Numbered from the stretch's first letter, positions 1 to 8,696 are shown. The stretch is DNA of 63,736 bases from Bifidobacterium samirii (GCF_003952945.1 NZ_QXGK01000015.1:1-63736); one strand, 5' to 3'. Notes: a model not told the origin generated them from the letters alone. Made by a program: numbers and translations.

Positions 1-1
1 C

Positions 2-58
2 CGGATCGCGGGCGTCGAACCGGAAGACGACGAAACCCCACAAGCCGACGCGGACTAG
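2..58 (+). CDS. C-terminal end of an unidentified protein (partial)
   Basis: An open frame enters from the left edge and ends at a TAG at 56-58. The 18 visible residues are acidic (Glu/Asp rich, ending in Asp-Ala-Asp), as is common for C-terminal tails in this genome. No function can be read from so little. The frame choice rests only on this being the frame that closes just before the following non-coding stretch. Confidence 0.35.
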   Translation, partial: RIAGVEPEDDETPQADAD

Positions 59-195
59 GATTTCACGCTCACCACAGGTGAGGCACCACTCCGGATTACG
101 CGCTCATTTTCAAATGAGGCACCTCGGAGAAACCGCCTTCGCCTTCCGACTGGCGGACATCTCTCTCATATTGCTATCGGTCATCGGTCTCCTTC

Positions 196-567
196 CTACC
201 GGCCGGTGCGGCCCCATTCGATGATGAACGTGTGGACCACGTCGCGACGCTGGGCGATCTCGCTCACGTCCGCGAAGGATTCGGCGCATGACAGCGCGTC
301 GATGACGTCGTGCAGGAGCAGCGCGAAATGCTTCGGACAGTAGTAGCGCTTCTCCTCGCTGCGGGATGCGAGCACCCAGAAACGGGCGAGTTCGTCGCAT
401 TCCCCGATGTAGAACTCACAGCCTTCATCGTGCGGCTTGCCGTCATCATCGCCGAAGTATCCTCCGTGGATGATGTCGTCGAATTCGTCGTCGAATTCCT
501 GCTGGGTCTCTTCGACGGACAGTGTCGTCCGGACGCGTACCGCCGTTGCGGGACTTGCCGTTCTCAT
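196..567 (-). CDS. Hypothetical protein, family B (Cys/His-containing), copy 1
   Basis: A 123-residue protein of unknown function. It is homologous by eye to the plus-strand gene at 8121-8696. Shared features are an acidic stretch after the N-terminus, a Cys followed by a Tyr-Ile patch, the block Tyr-Tyr-Cys-Pro-Lys-His-Phe-Ala-Leu near residue 75, and a Trp-Gly element just before a Gly-Arg C-terminus. The isolated Cys plus the Cys-Pro-x-His pair could bind a metal, but this is inference. The ATG has an AAAGGA eight bases upstream, and this Shine-Dalgarno lies inside the end of the preceding gene, which stops four bases before this start. The two genes are therefore almost certainly one transcript and probably translationally coupled. 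Confidence 0.7.
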   Translation of the reverse strand: MRTASPATAVRVRTTLSVEETQQEFDDEFDDIIHGGYFGDDDGKPHDEGCEFYIGECDELARFWVLASRSEEKRYYCPKHFALLLHDVIDALSCAESFADVSEIAQRRDVVHTFIIEWGRTGR

Positions 568-570
568 GGT

Positions 571-1389
571 TCAGTTCCTTTCCTTGATGGTTTCGCCGTC
601 GCCGCGACGTTCTGCGAACGGGTATCGCGGCATGGCGTTCCGTAGCTCCGATTGTGAGAGCGTGCCGTTTTCCAGCCGTTTGATGACGTCCACGCAATCG
701 GCGATGTCACGTTCGATGTCGTCGTCGTTGAGCGCGGCCCCGTCATCGCAGTACTCCGGATAGAGGTCCATGCGCCGGCGCATGGCGGCGCCGTCGTAGA
801 CGGCGATCTCCACGCCAGAGCCGTCGCCGAAGTGCATCCACGACACGACGCAGCCGAGCGGCAGCGGCAGCACCAGTCCGGCCCGCTCCTCCACGAGCGC
901 GACGACGCCGGGTTCGCGACGCTGTCCCGGTTCCGCGAGCATGCCGAACGTTTCGAGGCGGGAGAGCCGCATCGCGGAGAAATACTGGTGGGATTGCTCC
1001 CGGTCGAATGCGATCCGGCCATCGTCCAGCCGTTCGTAGCGCAGGAACAGATCGGCGAGGCACAGGTTGTTGTAGGGTGCGCACTGGTGCAGCCCGCTCA
1101 GGTCGAACGCCCAGCGGTCCGACGAACCGTAATGCTGGACCCGGATCTTGTCCGGTTCGTCCTCATGCCGGTGTTCGATGAGATGGCAGAACAGGGGGAT
1201 GCCCAGTTCGTCGCGTTTCCTGGATGCGAACGACGCGAACGGGCGGATCGTGAATTTCGGCATGATCGGCCCGATTCCGTCGAATTCCTTCTGCAGTCGC
1301 GTCATGCCGCGGGCGGAGGTGTCGTCCACCCAGATCAGTCCCTGCGTATGGCAGACGCAGCCGCCGTCATGTTCCTCATCGTGTTCCAT
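571..1389 (-). CDS. Hypothetical protein, family A, copy 1
   Basis: A 272-residue protein with no recognised domain. It resembles the plus-strand gene at 7334-8140. Both have a block where a Glu-Arg pair is followed by a Gly-Leu-Val-Leu-Pro-Leu motif, then a Gly and a short beta-rich stretch ending in an Arg-rich segment. Both also share a Leu-Arg-Tyr element in the middle. Start: a frame opens further upstream at 1479, but the ATG at 1389 has AAAGGA seven bases before it and begins with an acidic Met-Glu-His-Asp-Glu-Glu sequence, so it is preferred. The downstream family-B gene follows after three bases. Copy 2 of this A-then-B order is on the opposite strand 6 kb away. Confidence 0.65.
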   Translation of the reverse strand: MEHDEEHDGGCVCHTQGLIWVDDTSARGMTRLQKEFDGIGPIMPKFTIRPFASFASRKRDELGIPLFCHLIEHRHEDEPDKIRVQHYGSSDRWAFDLSGLHQCAPYNNLCLADLFLRYERLDDGRIAFDREQSHQYFSAMRLSRLETFGMLAEPGQRREPGVVALVEERAGLVLPLPLGCVVSWMHFGDGSGVEIAVYDGAAMRRRMDLYPEYCDDGAALNDDDIERDIADCVDVIKRLENGTLSQSELRNAMPRYPFAERRGDGETIKERN

Positions 1390-1515
1390 CGGAGTTCCTT
1401 TCATTGGTGCCGTGCTTCTCGCGACCCGTGTTCCGTTCCACCGGACACCGGTGCCGGCGTCCGGCGGAATCGCCGTCATTGATTACGACCGGACAACCGA
1501 TCCCCGGCATGTCGC

Positions 1516-2703
1516 TTACGCGGCGGCGACGACCTGCTTCACCCGGCCGCGGAAGAAGTCGACGACGTCGGACGGCAGTTCGTTCGGGCTGATCAGGTTC
1601 GCCGCCCTGACGGATGCGACCAATTCCCGCGGAGAGGTGACGGCGATGCCGCCGACCCACTTCGCGTCGCTCACGTCCGGAATGCCGTTACGGCCGCCGG
1701 GAACCATACACACCATCCAGCGGGCATCGACGCGGTGACGGGCGAGCGCCGCCTGCCAGCGTTCGCGCTGCATCGCCATGTTGCGGCTCATGGTGATGTA
1801 CGGTTTGCCGTCGGAACCCTTGACGAAGGCACGACGGGACTTGCTGATGCGGGCGAGGCACCTCTCGTTGACGTTGACGTAGCTGGTGTCGGAGCCACCC
1901 TTGTAGTTCTTCGCGTCCACGAACCACGCGTGGACGCGGTGGTCCGCATCGATGCCGAGCAGCACGCAGTCGATGTCGGCATTGACGCATCGGCCTTGAT
2001 CATCCATGCCGTACAGTGACCAGAAGGAGAGGACCGGAAGCTGTTCGTGGGCGATGATCCGAGCCAGTCCAAGCTCGCCTCGCTGACCTGACGTCACGGC
2101 GTCGGTTCCGAAACCGGAGGCGTTCAGTCCGGATCCCGGGTTGCCGTACAGCAGGCCGGATGCGTGCAGCTGGTTGATGTCGATGTTCCTCGAGTTCTCA
2201 TACAGGGCATCCGGTTCGCCGCCGTTGTCGCAGTCCGCCATATACCAGCCGTGATACTGCTGCTCGTTCTGCATGGCGGCCACCAGTCCGTAACGCTGTC
2301 CCAGCGCGTTGAACTGTTCCCGCGTCGGAGTGGCCATATCGGTGGGCCTCGGGGACGTCGATGCACCGTAGCGGCGGCCGCCCGTCATGGACAGGCCGAG
2401 ACAGGCGAGCAGGAAGACGAGTCCGGCCGCACCGAAGAATCCGCCGATGAGGTACATCAGCCAGGATCCCAGCGATCCCAGATAGTCGGATGCCTCCGCG
2501 GCCGACAGCCGGCGAATGTATCGGAACGGGTCCAGTCCGAGGGACAGCCCCATCGTGATCAGAAACGCGCCCAGAAAACCGCAGACGCCGCACAGGATCC
2601 TGTGCTCGGCGTTCTTCTTCCGCTTGGCCGTCAGGATGAGCAGTCCGACGAATACCCAGACCTCGATGTTGATCGTCGTCAGCCAGCTTATGAAACCAAC
2701 CAT
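1516..2703 (-). CDS. Membrane-anchored NERD-like nuclease-related protein
   Basis: A 395-residue protein with three hydrophobic segments (about residues 5-25, 36-58 and 82-106), then a soluble domain. The soluble part carries the pattern of a nuclease-related domain (NERD, PD-(D/E)XK fold): Gly-Glu at 209-210, Asp at 243 and 245, and Asp-Ala-Lys at 263-265. NERD domains are known as predicted DNA-processing modules; the substrate here is unknown. Start: the ATG at 2703 has a near-perfect AGGAGG eight bases upstream, while the longer frame to 2835 has nothing comparable. It is transcribed toward the A/B pair with a 126-base gap, so it may belong with them. Residues 120-200 are not assignable. 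Confidence 0.7.
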   Translation of the reverse strand: MVGFISWLTTINIEVWVFVGLLILTAKRKKNAEHRILCGVCGFLGAFLITMGLSLGLDPFRYIRRLSAAEASDYLGSLGSWLMYLIGGFFGAAGLVFLLACLGLSMTGGRRYGASTSPRPTDMATPTREQFNALGQRYGLVAAMQNEQQYHGWYMADCDNGGEPDALYENSRNIDINQLHASGLLYGNPGSGLNASGFGTDAVTSGQRGELGLARIIAHEQLPVLSFWSLYGMDDQGRCVNADIDCVLLGIDADHRVHAWFVDAKNYKGGSDTSYVNVNERCLARISKSRRAFVKGSDGKPYITMSRNMAMQRERWQAALARHRVDARWMVCMVPGGRNGIPDVSDAKWVGGIAVTSPRELVASVRAANLISPNELPSDVVDFFRGRVKQVVAAA

Positions 2704-2855
2704 TCCGTTTCCTCCTATCCCGTCGTTTCGCACGGTATGGTTCCCGTGCGCGTCTGCCGCGTGTGGGCCGACGTAAGAATCAACCGGATAAGTCCTCGTC
2801 GTCGGCGTGTCGTGGCATGTTCGGCCGAACGGCAAAAGGTGCAGAAGGCAACAGA

Positions 2856-2896
2856 GAAGGCCTCCCGTCTGTGTTTGAAACAGACGGGAGGCCTTC
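2856..2896 (-). terminator. Hairpin terminator of the PASTA/zinc-ribbon gene
   Basis: Two perfectly complementary 16-base arms (2856-2871 and 2881-2896) enclose a 9-base loop. It sits 34 bases beyond the stop of the minus-strand gene ending at 2930. Only a weak T-rich stretch follows on that strand. Confidence 0.75.
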
Positions 2897-2929
2897 AGAT
2901 TCGTAGATCCGACCGGCGGACGCCGGTGG

Positions 2930-5440
2930 CTACTGGCGTTTCCACGAGTAGAACGACTCCTGCTGGTGGTCGTTGGTCAGGATGTTGACGGTCAGCGGCG
3001 CGTCGGTGGTGAAGTCGTAGCTGCCGGCGTTCCACATCTTCACGTCGTCGCTGAGCTTGGCCGAATCGTAGCCTTTCGGATACGCGGTGAACGAGCCACA
3101 CGGTTCCATGCCGTAGACGTCCGCGATGGTGACGAGCGTGTCGTCGCGGATGAAGCTGTCGCCCTTCTCGCCCTGCACGGTGAGCCGGTCGGCGTCGCAT
3201 TGCAGCGTGTACGTGCCGTCGTCGTTCTTCGACGCCGACGAGAACCGACCGGAGAACACGGCCTCCCGACGTTCCCCGTTCGGATAGTCGGGGCCGGTCA
3301 CGCCCATGTCGCTGTCATGGTATTCGCCGGAGAACGAGCCGTCCGCGGCCAGTGTCAGCGTGGTGGCCCAGCCGCCGCTGCCGGACAGGAACATGTAGTC
3401 GCCGGCGAACTGTTCGAACACGGCCGCCGATGCGGAGTCGGGAGCCGTCTCGTCCTCATCGTCGTCGGCCACGACGCCGTCGATGCGGTTCCATTCGATC
3501 GGCGTTTCGACCAGATAGTAGACGTTGTCCTTGTTCGGCGCGTCCTTGAACGCGACCGGCTTGCCGGCGCGGGTCGGCGTGTACGGATTGAACTGCGGAC
3601 TGGTCGCATCGGAATCGACTTCCACGGTCTTGTATTCGGCGTTGTTGCGACGGATGATGTACGGACGGTCCGCATCCGGCGTGTAGTCCGATTCACCGTC
3701 GAAATATCCGTCTTTCTCCAGCTGGGACAGGTCCGCGTCGACCGGCATGTAGACGAGGAATTCCTTCGCGTCATAGGTCAGTCCCGTGCTTTCGCCCGCG
3801 CTTTCGTTCTCGCCGGAGACGAGATGTCCATGATCGCAGCGGCCTCCTGGCGAAATCGGCTGGACGTCGGCACCGCAGTCGGCGAGGCCTCTGCCCGAAT
3901 ACACTTCGAAAGCTCCGGTATCACCGGAAAGCAGGGCGTATGCCATATCCTTCGACATGGATCCGCCGTCCGTGGCGAGATTCGTCGGCGTGCAAGCGCC
4001 CGGAGCCTGCGCGTAGGGGCAGAGCGACAGCGAATCGTTCCAATTGCCGTCGGTGTTGCCGTCGATCGTCAGGCCGTATCGTATGACCTCCTTCAGCGAC
4101 AGACAGTCGCCATCCTCGGTGCAGTACCGGCCGACCAGACGATCGGCATGGCCGGCGTCGGCGGACCCGTAGGGGTCGTTCTCATAGGTCGTGGTCAGCA
4201 CGTCGTATCGTCCGCTCGCGTCGACGCCGTAGTACAGGGTGACGTCGGTCTCGTCGGTCTTCACGCCGATGCCGGGATCGGCACCCGTGATCTTGCCGAG
4301 GTATTCCCGGCTGCTGAACCGCGGTTCAAGCGTGACCGTGTAGCCCTTGCCGGCCAGCGTCCGCTTCGCCTCGTCCTTGTTCATGCCGGCGATCTCCACG
4401 GGGATGCCGTCGCCTTCGACGCCGACGCCGAGGTGGATGCCGTCCTTCTCGTCGGTGACGGGCTGGCCGTCCGCCGGCGTGGTGACGGTCACCTTGCCGG
4501 GGCTGTCGGAGACGACCTCGTGTTCGGTGATCTTCACGCCCATCGACTTGAGCGACTGCTCGGCCTCCTCCACGGTCGACCCGACCGTGCCTTCGGGCAC
4601 GCCCGGACCGAGCGATTCGACGACGGTGACTTCGGTGCCCTTGGCGAGGCGTTCGCCGGATTGGGCGCCTTCCATGCCGATGTAGCCGCCCTTGCGCACG
4701 CCGCTGTACTGCTGCTTCTTCCTGACGACGAAGCCCTTGGCCTCCAGCTGCTTGACCACGTCGGACGCGTCCGACGCCTCGATCGACGGCACGGTCTGCG
4801 GCCCCCACAGTTCCATCCGGTACGTGACGAACGTGGCCGCGCATACGGCGATCGCGACGAGCGCCGCCACGATGGTGACGACCATCGCGACCGGCGGACG
4901 GCGTTTCGCCGCCGCGCCGCCGGAAGGTGCGGGAGCGCCGCCGTCCTCAGCGCCCATGTCGGCGACCTGTTCCAGCGGGATCGGACGCGCGACCGGCGCC
5001 GCCGGCTCCGGCGCGAAGGAGGGCGCGATGGACGGCGGCACCGCCGTGTCGCCGGATGCGTCGGCAGACGTATCGACGCCCGTATCGGCGACGTCCGCGG
5101 TCGCATCCGCGGTCGGGGCGGCGGCAGGCTCGACCGACGGTTCAGCCGATGGCTCGGCGTCCGCATCGTCCGTCGGTTCGGCGGCCGGTTCATCCGACGA
5201 CGCTGCGGACGATTCCGCAGCGACGGGCGATGCCGCCGCCGTTTCGACGGACGATTCGACGGACACCGCAACGTCCGACGCAACGGTGGAATCGGTTTCC
5301 GGTTCGGCGATCGGTTCGACGGCGGTTTCGGCGGCCGTCGGAGGAGCCGACTCGGGCTCTGGTTCGGGAATGGGATGCCCGCAGTTCACACAGAACCGCG
5401 AGCCGGCCTCGTTGGGCTTGCCGCACTCAGTACAGAACAT
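2930..5440 (-). CDS. Zinc-ribbon, transmembrane, PASTA-repeat protein
   Basis: An 836-residue protein. The N-terminus is a zinc ribbon with two CxxC knuckles (Cys 3/6 and 17/20). A long Ala/Pro/Glu/Asp-rich linker follows, then one membrane helix at about 184-206. After it come roughly three PASTA-like repeats (about 215-400), each starting near a Val-Pro or Gly and holding the Gly-x-Glu-Val-Thr-Val pattern. The remaining C-terminal domain (about 400 residues) is not recognised and would lie outside the cell. PASTA repeats are known to bind peptidoglycan or muropeptides, usually on Ser/Thr kinases or penicillin-binding proteins; no kinase domain is present here. The ATG at 5440 lies inside the last codons of the upstream gene (14-base overlap), with a G-rich site ahead of it, so translation is probably coupled. 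Confidence 0.75.
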   Translation of the reverse strand: MFCTECGKPNEAGSRFCVNCGHPIPEPEPESAPPTAAETAVEPIAEPETDSTVASDVAVSVESSVETAAASPVAAESSAASSDEPAAEPTDDADAEPSAEPSVEPAAAPTADATADVADTGVDTSADASGDTAVPPSIAPSFAPEPAAPVARPIPLEQVADMGAEDGGAPAPSGGAAAKRRPPVAMVVTIVAALVAIAVCAATFVTYRMELWGPQTVPSIEASDASDVVKQLEAKGFVVRKKQQYSGVRKGGYIGMEGAQSGERLAKGTEVTVVESLGPGVPEGTVGSTVEEAEQSLKSMGVKITEHEVVSDSPGKVTVTTPADGQPVTDEKDGIHLGVGVEGDGIPVEIAGMNKDEAKRTLAGKGYTVTLEPRFSSREYLGKITGADPGIGVKTDETDVTLYYGVDASGRYDVLTTTYENDPYGSADAGHADRLVGRYCTEDGDCLSLKEVIRYGLTIDGNTDGNWNDSLSLCPYAQAPGACTPTNLATDGGSMSKDMAYALLSGDTGAFEVYSGRGLADCGADVQPISPGGRCDHGHLVSGENESAGESTGLTYDAKEFLVYMPVDADLSQLEKDGYFDGESDYTPDADRPYIIRRNNAEYKTVEVDSDATSPQFNPYTPTRAGKPVAFKDAPNKDNVYYLVETPIEWNRIDGVVADDDEDETAPDSASAAVFEQFAGDYMFLSGSGGWATTLTLAADGSFSGEYHDSDMGVTGPDYPNGERREAVFSGRFSSASKNDDGTYTLQCDADRLTVQGEKGDSFIRDDTLVTIADVYGMEPCGSFTAYPKGYDSAKLSDDVKMWNAGSYDFTTDAPLTVNILTNDHQQESFYSWKRQ

Positions 5441-6680
5441 TGTGCATCGCCCCCGCAATGATCGCGCCGATGATCGTGGACAGCACCGACACCAGGATGG
5501 CGAATACGACGGCGCTCAGCACGATCTGCAGCAGCACGCACAGGAACTTGACCCACTGCGAGTCGAGCTTGCGATGGGCCTCGCCCTCGTAGACGAGCAC
5601 CATCATCCACATGCTCTGCGTGAGCACGGCCAGCGCCCACAGGACGATCGCAAGCACATCCAGATTGATGAGCGCGGCCACGGCCGACAGCGCGAACAGG
5701 CCGAACCAGGGTGCCAGACGGTGCGCGTAGTCGTCGTGAAGCGTGCGGAACGTGACCGGATCACCCATCACCATGCGCATCAGGCGCAGGATCAGCAGCA
5801 TCCCGTACTGGTAGAGGCTGAACACGATCCACAGCACGATGCACACGAACGGCGCTGCCTCTCTCACGGCCGACCTCATGTAGTAGCCGTCCATGAACGG
5901 CACGATGTCGAGCATCGCGCTGCCGCCGTGGGCGATTTCGACCGTCGCGGCGAGGGCGGACAGGAACATGGTGCCGAAGATCACGACGAGCGCATACCAC
6001 GGCTTGCCGCCGCCGACCTCGCTCGGGCGCAGGAAGAACGTCTTGAACCAGTCGCCGAACGCGCGCGCCTCGGCCTTCATCTCCGGGGTGATGATCGGCT
6101 TCGTCCCGGCCTGCGGCTGTGAGGCACCCTGCGGGGGCATCCCCGGCTGAGTCATGCCCGGCTGTGCATACTGCGGCATGCCCTGCTGCAGGTACTGCTG
6201 CGGGTATTGCGGCATCGGCTGCTGGGCGTACTGCGGCACCGACTGGTTCTGGACGAACGGCATCGGTTGCGGCTGGACGGCCGGCTGCACCGGAATGGGC
6301 TGCGTGGCCATCGGCTGGTCCGTGACCGGCTGCTGCGGATGCGGCTGGGCGTACTGCCGATCCGCCGGCGTCACGTACGGCTGGCCGTACTGCGGCACGA
6401 TCGGCTGCGCGACGGGTTGCGTCGGCTGATCCGGCTGCGCCGCAGGAACCGGCGACTCAATCGGCTGCGCGATGGGCGTGGCCGTCACGGACGACTCGTC
6501 CGACGGCGTGGTGACCGGTTCGACCGATGCCGTGGCGACCGGCTCGTCCGGCTGCATTGCGGACGTGTCCGGTTCCGCCTCCGTCGCCGCCGGCTGTGTA
6601 ACCGCGAACGGCGCACCGCATTGACGGCAGAACTTCGCCTCGTCCGGATTGCCGGCTCCGCATGGCATGCATGATTTCAT
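5427..6680 (-). CDS. Zinc-ribbon, Pro/Gln-rich multi-pass membrane protein
   Basis: A 417-residue protein. A zinc ribbon (Cys 4/7 and 18/21) opens it, followed by about 190 residues rich in Pro, Gln, Tyr and Met in short repeats. The C-terminal half has about five hydrophobic segments that resemble Yip1-type or similar small integral domains. The reaction is unknown; zinc-ribbon plus membrane-bundle proteins are frequent in bifidobacteria. Start: the ATG at 6680 has GGGAGA about six bases upstream and begins at the ribbon itself, so the longer frame to 6920 is rejected. It is the first gene of a two-gene unit with the PASTA protein. Confidence 0.75.
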   Translation of the reverse strand: MKSCMPCGAGNPDEAKFCRQCGAPFAVTQPAATEAEPDTSAMQPDEPVATASVEPVTTPSDESSVTATPIAQPIESPVPAAQPDQPTQPVAQPIVPQYGQPYVTPADRQYAQPHPQQPVTDQPMATQPIPVQPAVQPQPMPFVQNQSVPQYAQQPMPQYPQQYLQQGMPQYAQPGMTQPGMPPQGASQPQAGTKPIITPEMKAEARAFGDWFKTFFLRPSEVGGGKPWYALVVIFGTMFLSALAATVEIAHGGSAMLDIVPFMDGYYMRSAVREAAPFVCIVLWIVFSLYQYGMLLILRLMRMVMGDPVTFRTLHDDYAHRLAPWFGLFALSAVAALINLDVLAIVLWALAVLTQSMWMMVLVYEGEAHRKLDSQWVKFLCVLLQIVLSAVVFAILVSVLSTIIGAIIAGAMHNVLY

Positions 6681-6825
6681 GATCTTCTCCCTTTCTCCGG
6701 GTGCATCGTCTTCGATAGGCCGGGTTTCGGCCGCCCCATCGTTCCGTTCTACCAGAACGTCCGTTCCGGCGCGTCGCACGGGCCCTTCCGCGGACGGCGT
6801 CCGCACGCAGACGTTCGCACCTCCT

Positions 6826-6915
6826 AACCGGACAATCGGATGACACGCCGAGGAATCCGCATCATTCGAGGCGTGTCTCCGGTCATCTGCAGGCGACGGA
6901 ATCGATTGTCCGGTT
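6826..6915. promoter_or_regulatory. Long inverted repeat in a divergent intergenic region
   Basis: The arms AACCGGACAATCG (6826-6838) and CGATTGTCCGGTT (6903-6915) are perfectly complementary. A second inner pair, GACACGCC (6842-6849) and GGCGTGTC (6870-6877), lies between them. It is the only notable structure in the 308-base gap 6681-6988 between divergent genes, so a shared operator is plausible. No promoter hexamers stand out. Confidence 0.4.
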
Positions 6916-6988
6916 GTCATCGTCAGCGGCGATCGGAACGGCCGGTCGCATCGAGGAACCGCGGCGGCACCACGGGAAAGGAGCCATC

Positions 6989-7303
6989 ATGGCACAGCAG
7001 AAGGGCGGCAACGCTACGAACGGCATCAACGGCAGCGACGACTTCGAGATGAGCGACGAGGAGATCCGCCTCGCGGAGGAGAACGACACCGATTTCTTCG
7101 ACTCCTTCGATATCGGCAAGCTGTCACCCGATGCCGTCTTCGCCTCCTTCTACGGCGACGACGAAGACGACGACGAAGACGACGATTTCGACGACGACCT
7201 CGACTTCGGTGACGGGCTCGGCGCGAACCCGTTCGCCACGCTCCGCGCGCTCATGGACGCATCCGGCCAGGGTCCCATCGACCCCGATGCCGACCTCCGA
7301 TAG
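6989..7303 (+). CDS. Small, highly acidic hypothetical protein
   Basis: A 104-residue protein, not recognised. Its centre (about residues 58-75) is almost pure Asp/Glu, and the whole protein is strongly acidic with no cysteine, no membrane segment and no signal peptide. A strong Shine-Dalgarno (GGAAAGGAG) stands five bases before the ATG. It is the first gene of a three-gene run with the family-A and family-B proteins, 30 bases upstream of the next start. It could mimic DNA charge or act as a chaperone-like partner, but that is speculation. Confidence 0.7.
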   Translation: MAQQKGGNATNGINGSDDFEMSDEEIRLAEENDTDFFDSFDIGKLSPDAVFASFYGDDEDDDEDDDFDDDLDFGDGLGANPFATLRALMDASGQGPIDPDADLR

Positions 7304-7333
7304 ACGACTCCGACAGCCGGAAAGGACACCATC

Positions 7334-8140
7334 ATGGACGTATCGGGAAACCGTCATTTCAGCGAACTCGCCGACGGCCGCGGCCACAGCGCGCATTTCG
7401 GCATCCCCTACCCCAGCCATCTGGACGTGACGCTCAAGTTCATGCAGCGCCGCACCGCCGAGACGCCGCTGCGATTCGACGCGATGTACTTCCGCCGCCC
7501 GCGGCGCGACGTCGACGGCGCATGGGACTGCACGTGGATCGAACGCTGCACGATCACCGACCCGACCGGATGCCGCGTCGTGAACGACCACTATCCCGCA
7601 CGCCAGCAGATCAACATCCCGTATCTGCGCTACCGGCTCAACACGCGGCAGCTCACCCCGCTGATGAAGGTCGCCTTCCGACCTGCGTTCCCGGACATGC
7701 CCGACTCCCCCGTCGTCACGCATGTCGAACGGCTCTGGGACATGCTCGACTACGGGACCGCGCTGCGCGACGGCATGCTCACCGACGATCCGGCCGAGGC
7801 GCAGCCGGAACTGTACGCAATCATCGAGCGCACCACCGGACTCGTGCTCCCGCTCGCCGTCGGCATGCGGGTCGAATTCATCCTCGGCGACGACGACGTG
7901 ATGACGATCCGCGCGCTGCCGGCGGCGCACCGCAGCAGCTACCGAAGCCGTAACGGGCACGAACGCTACGAATGCGAGGACGCCTACGACGAGAACCGGC
8001 TGCGCGACGACATCGCCCGCTGGAGCCACGAGCTAGGCCGGCACATCGACCGGCGCAGGACCGCCGGCTTCGCCGATTGGCGCAAGGCGATCGAGGAGCT
8101 CAAGGAAAGGACCAAGGAATATGACCGCAACAGCCGCTGA
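7334..8140 (+). CDS. Hypothetical protein, family A, copy 2
   Basis: A 268-residue protein related to the minus-strand gene at 571-1389. The clearest shared block is the Glu-Arg then Gly-Leu-Val-Leu-Pro-Leu motif around residues 165-180, followed by a Gly and a beta-rich stretch. No catalytic signature of a known family is visible. It is rich in Arg and Asp, with no signal peptide or membrane helix. GGAAAGGA precedes the ATG at 7334. Its end overlaps the start of the family-B gene by 20 bases, tighter than in copy 1, where the two genes are separated by three bases. Confidence 0.7.
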   Translation: MDVSGNRHFSELADGRGHSAHFGIPYPSHLDVTLKFMQRRTAETPLRFDAMYFRRPRRDVDGAWDCTWIERCTITDPTGCRVVNDHYPARQQINIPYLRYRLNTRQLTPLMKVAFRPAFPDMPDSPVVTHVERLWDMLDYGTALRDGMLTDDPAEAQPELYAIIERTTGLVLPLAVGMRVEFILGDDDVMTIRALPAAHRSSYRSRNGHERYECEDAYDENRLRDDIARWSHELGRHIDRRRTAGFADWRKAIEELKERTKEYDRNSR

Positions 8141-8696
8141 CATGACCTTCGATACAGGTACCGCAATCCCCGCCGTCGCAGCCGGCACCGCAGCCGGCGC
8201 CACGCACGCCGTCCAGCCGATGACGGATGCGGCGGCGCGCATCAGGAACGTCAACGTGGCCTCCCCCACGGCGACGCTGCCGTCCGTCGTCTACTTCGAC
8301 GAGGTGATCGCACGCTTCATGGACGACGACACCGGCCTGCCTCCGGTCGAGGACGACGATGACGGGGACGACGAACCGCAGTGCGTGTACGCCTACGGCG
8401 GCATCGACACGGACGAGGACTTCGCCGACCTGCGCCACCCTGTGGACGCGGACGACATCGAATGCCACGAGAGGCCGGAATACTACATCAAGGCGACGTC
8501 GTCCGATCCCGGCGACGATGGGGAACGGCTGGACACGTACTACTACTGTCCGCGGCACTTCGCCCTCAACCTCGGCTACCTGTGCGACACGATGGACCGC
8601 CGCACGCCCGACATGGAGATCGCCCGCTTCCTGCTGAACGGCGAGCTGCCGCCTCGCCACACGATCCAGGACTGGGGGCCGATCGTCGGGAGGTGA
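8121..8696 (+). CDS. Hypothetical protein, family B, copy 2
   Basis: A 191-residue protein, longer at the N-terminus than copy 1 (196-567). The first 55 residues are Ala/Thr-rich and low in complexity. The rest follows copy 1: an Asp/Glu run, a Cys-His-Glu element, the block Tyr-Tyr-Cys-Pro-Arg-His-Phe-Ala-Leu near residue 138, and a Trp-Gly close to the Gly-Arg C-terminus. The start at 8121 has AAGGA two to three bases away, which is close; the ATG at 8142 just after the upstream stop is a possible alternative. Function is unknown. Confidence 0.65.
   Translation: MTATAADMTFDTGTAIPAVAAGTAAGATHAVQPMTDAAARIRNVNVASPTATLPSVVYFDEVIARFMDDDTGLPPVEDDDDGDDEPQCVYAYGGIDTDEDFADLRHPVDADDIECHERPEYYIKATSSDPGDDGERLDTYYYCPRHFALNLGYLCDTMDRRTPDMEIARFLLNGELPPRHTIQDWGPIVGR

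Noticed and set aside
2966-5461. 831-residue open frame on the plus strand opposite the PASTA gene
   Set aside because: Arg/Gly/Val-rich composition of a shadow frame; the minus-strand gene has zinc ribbon, membrane helix and PASTA repeats and a ribosome site.
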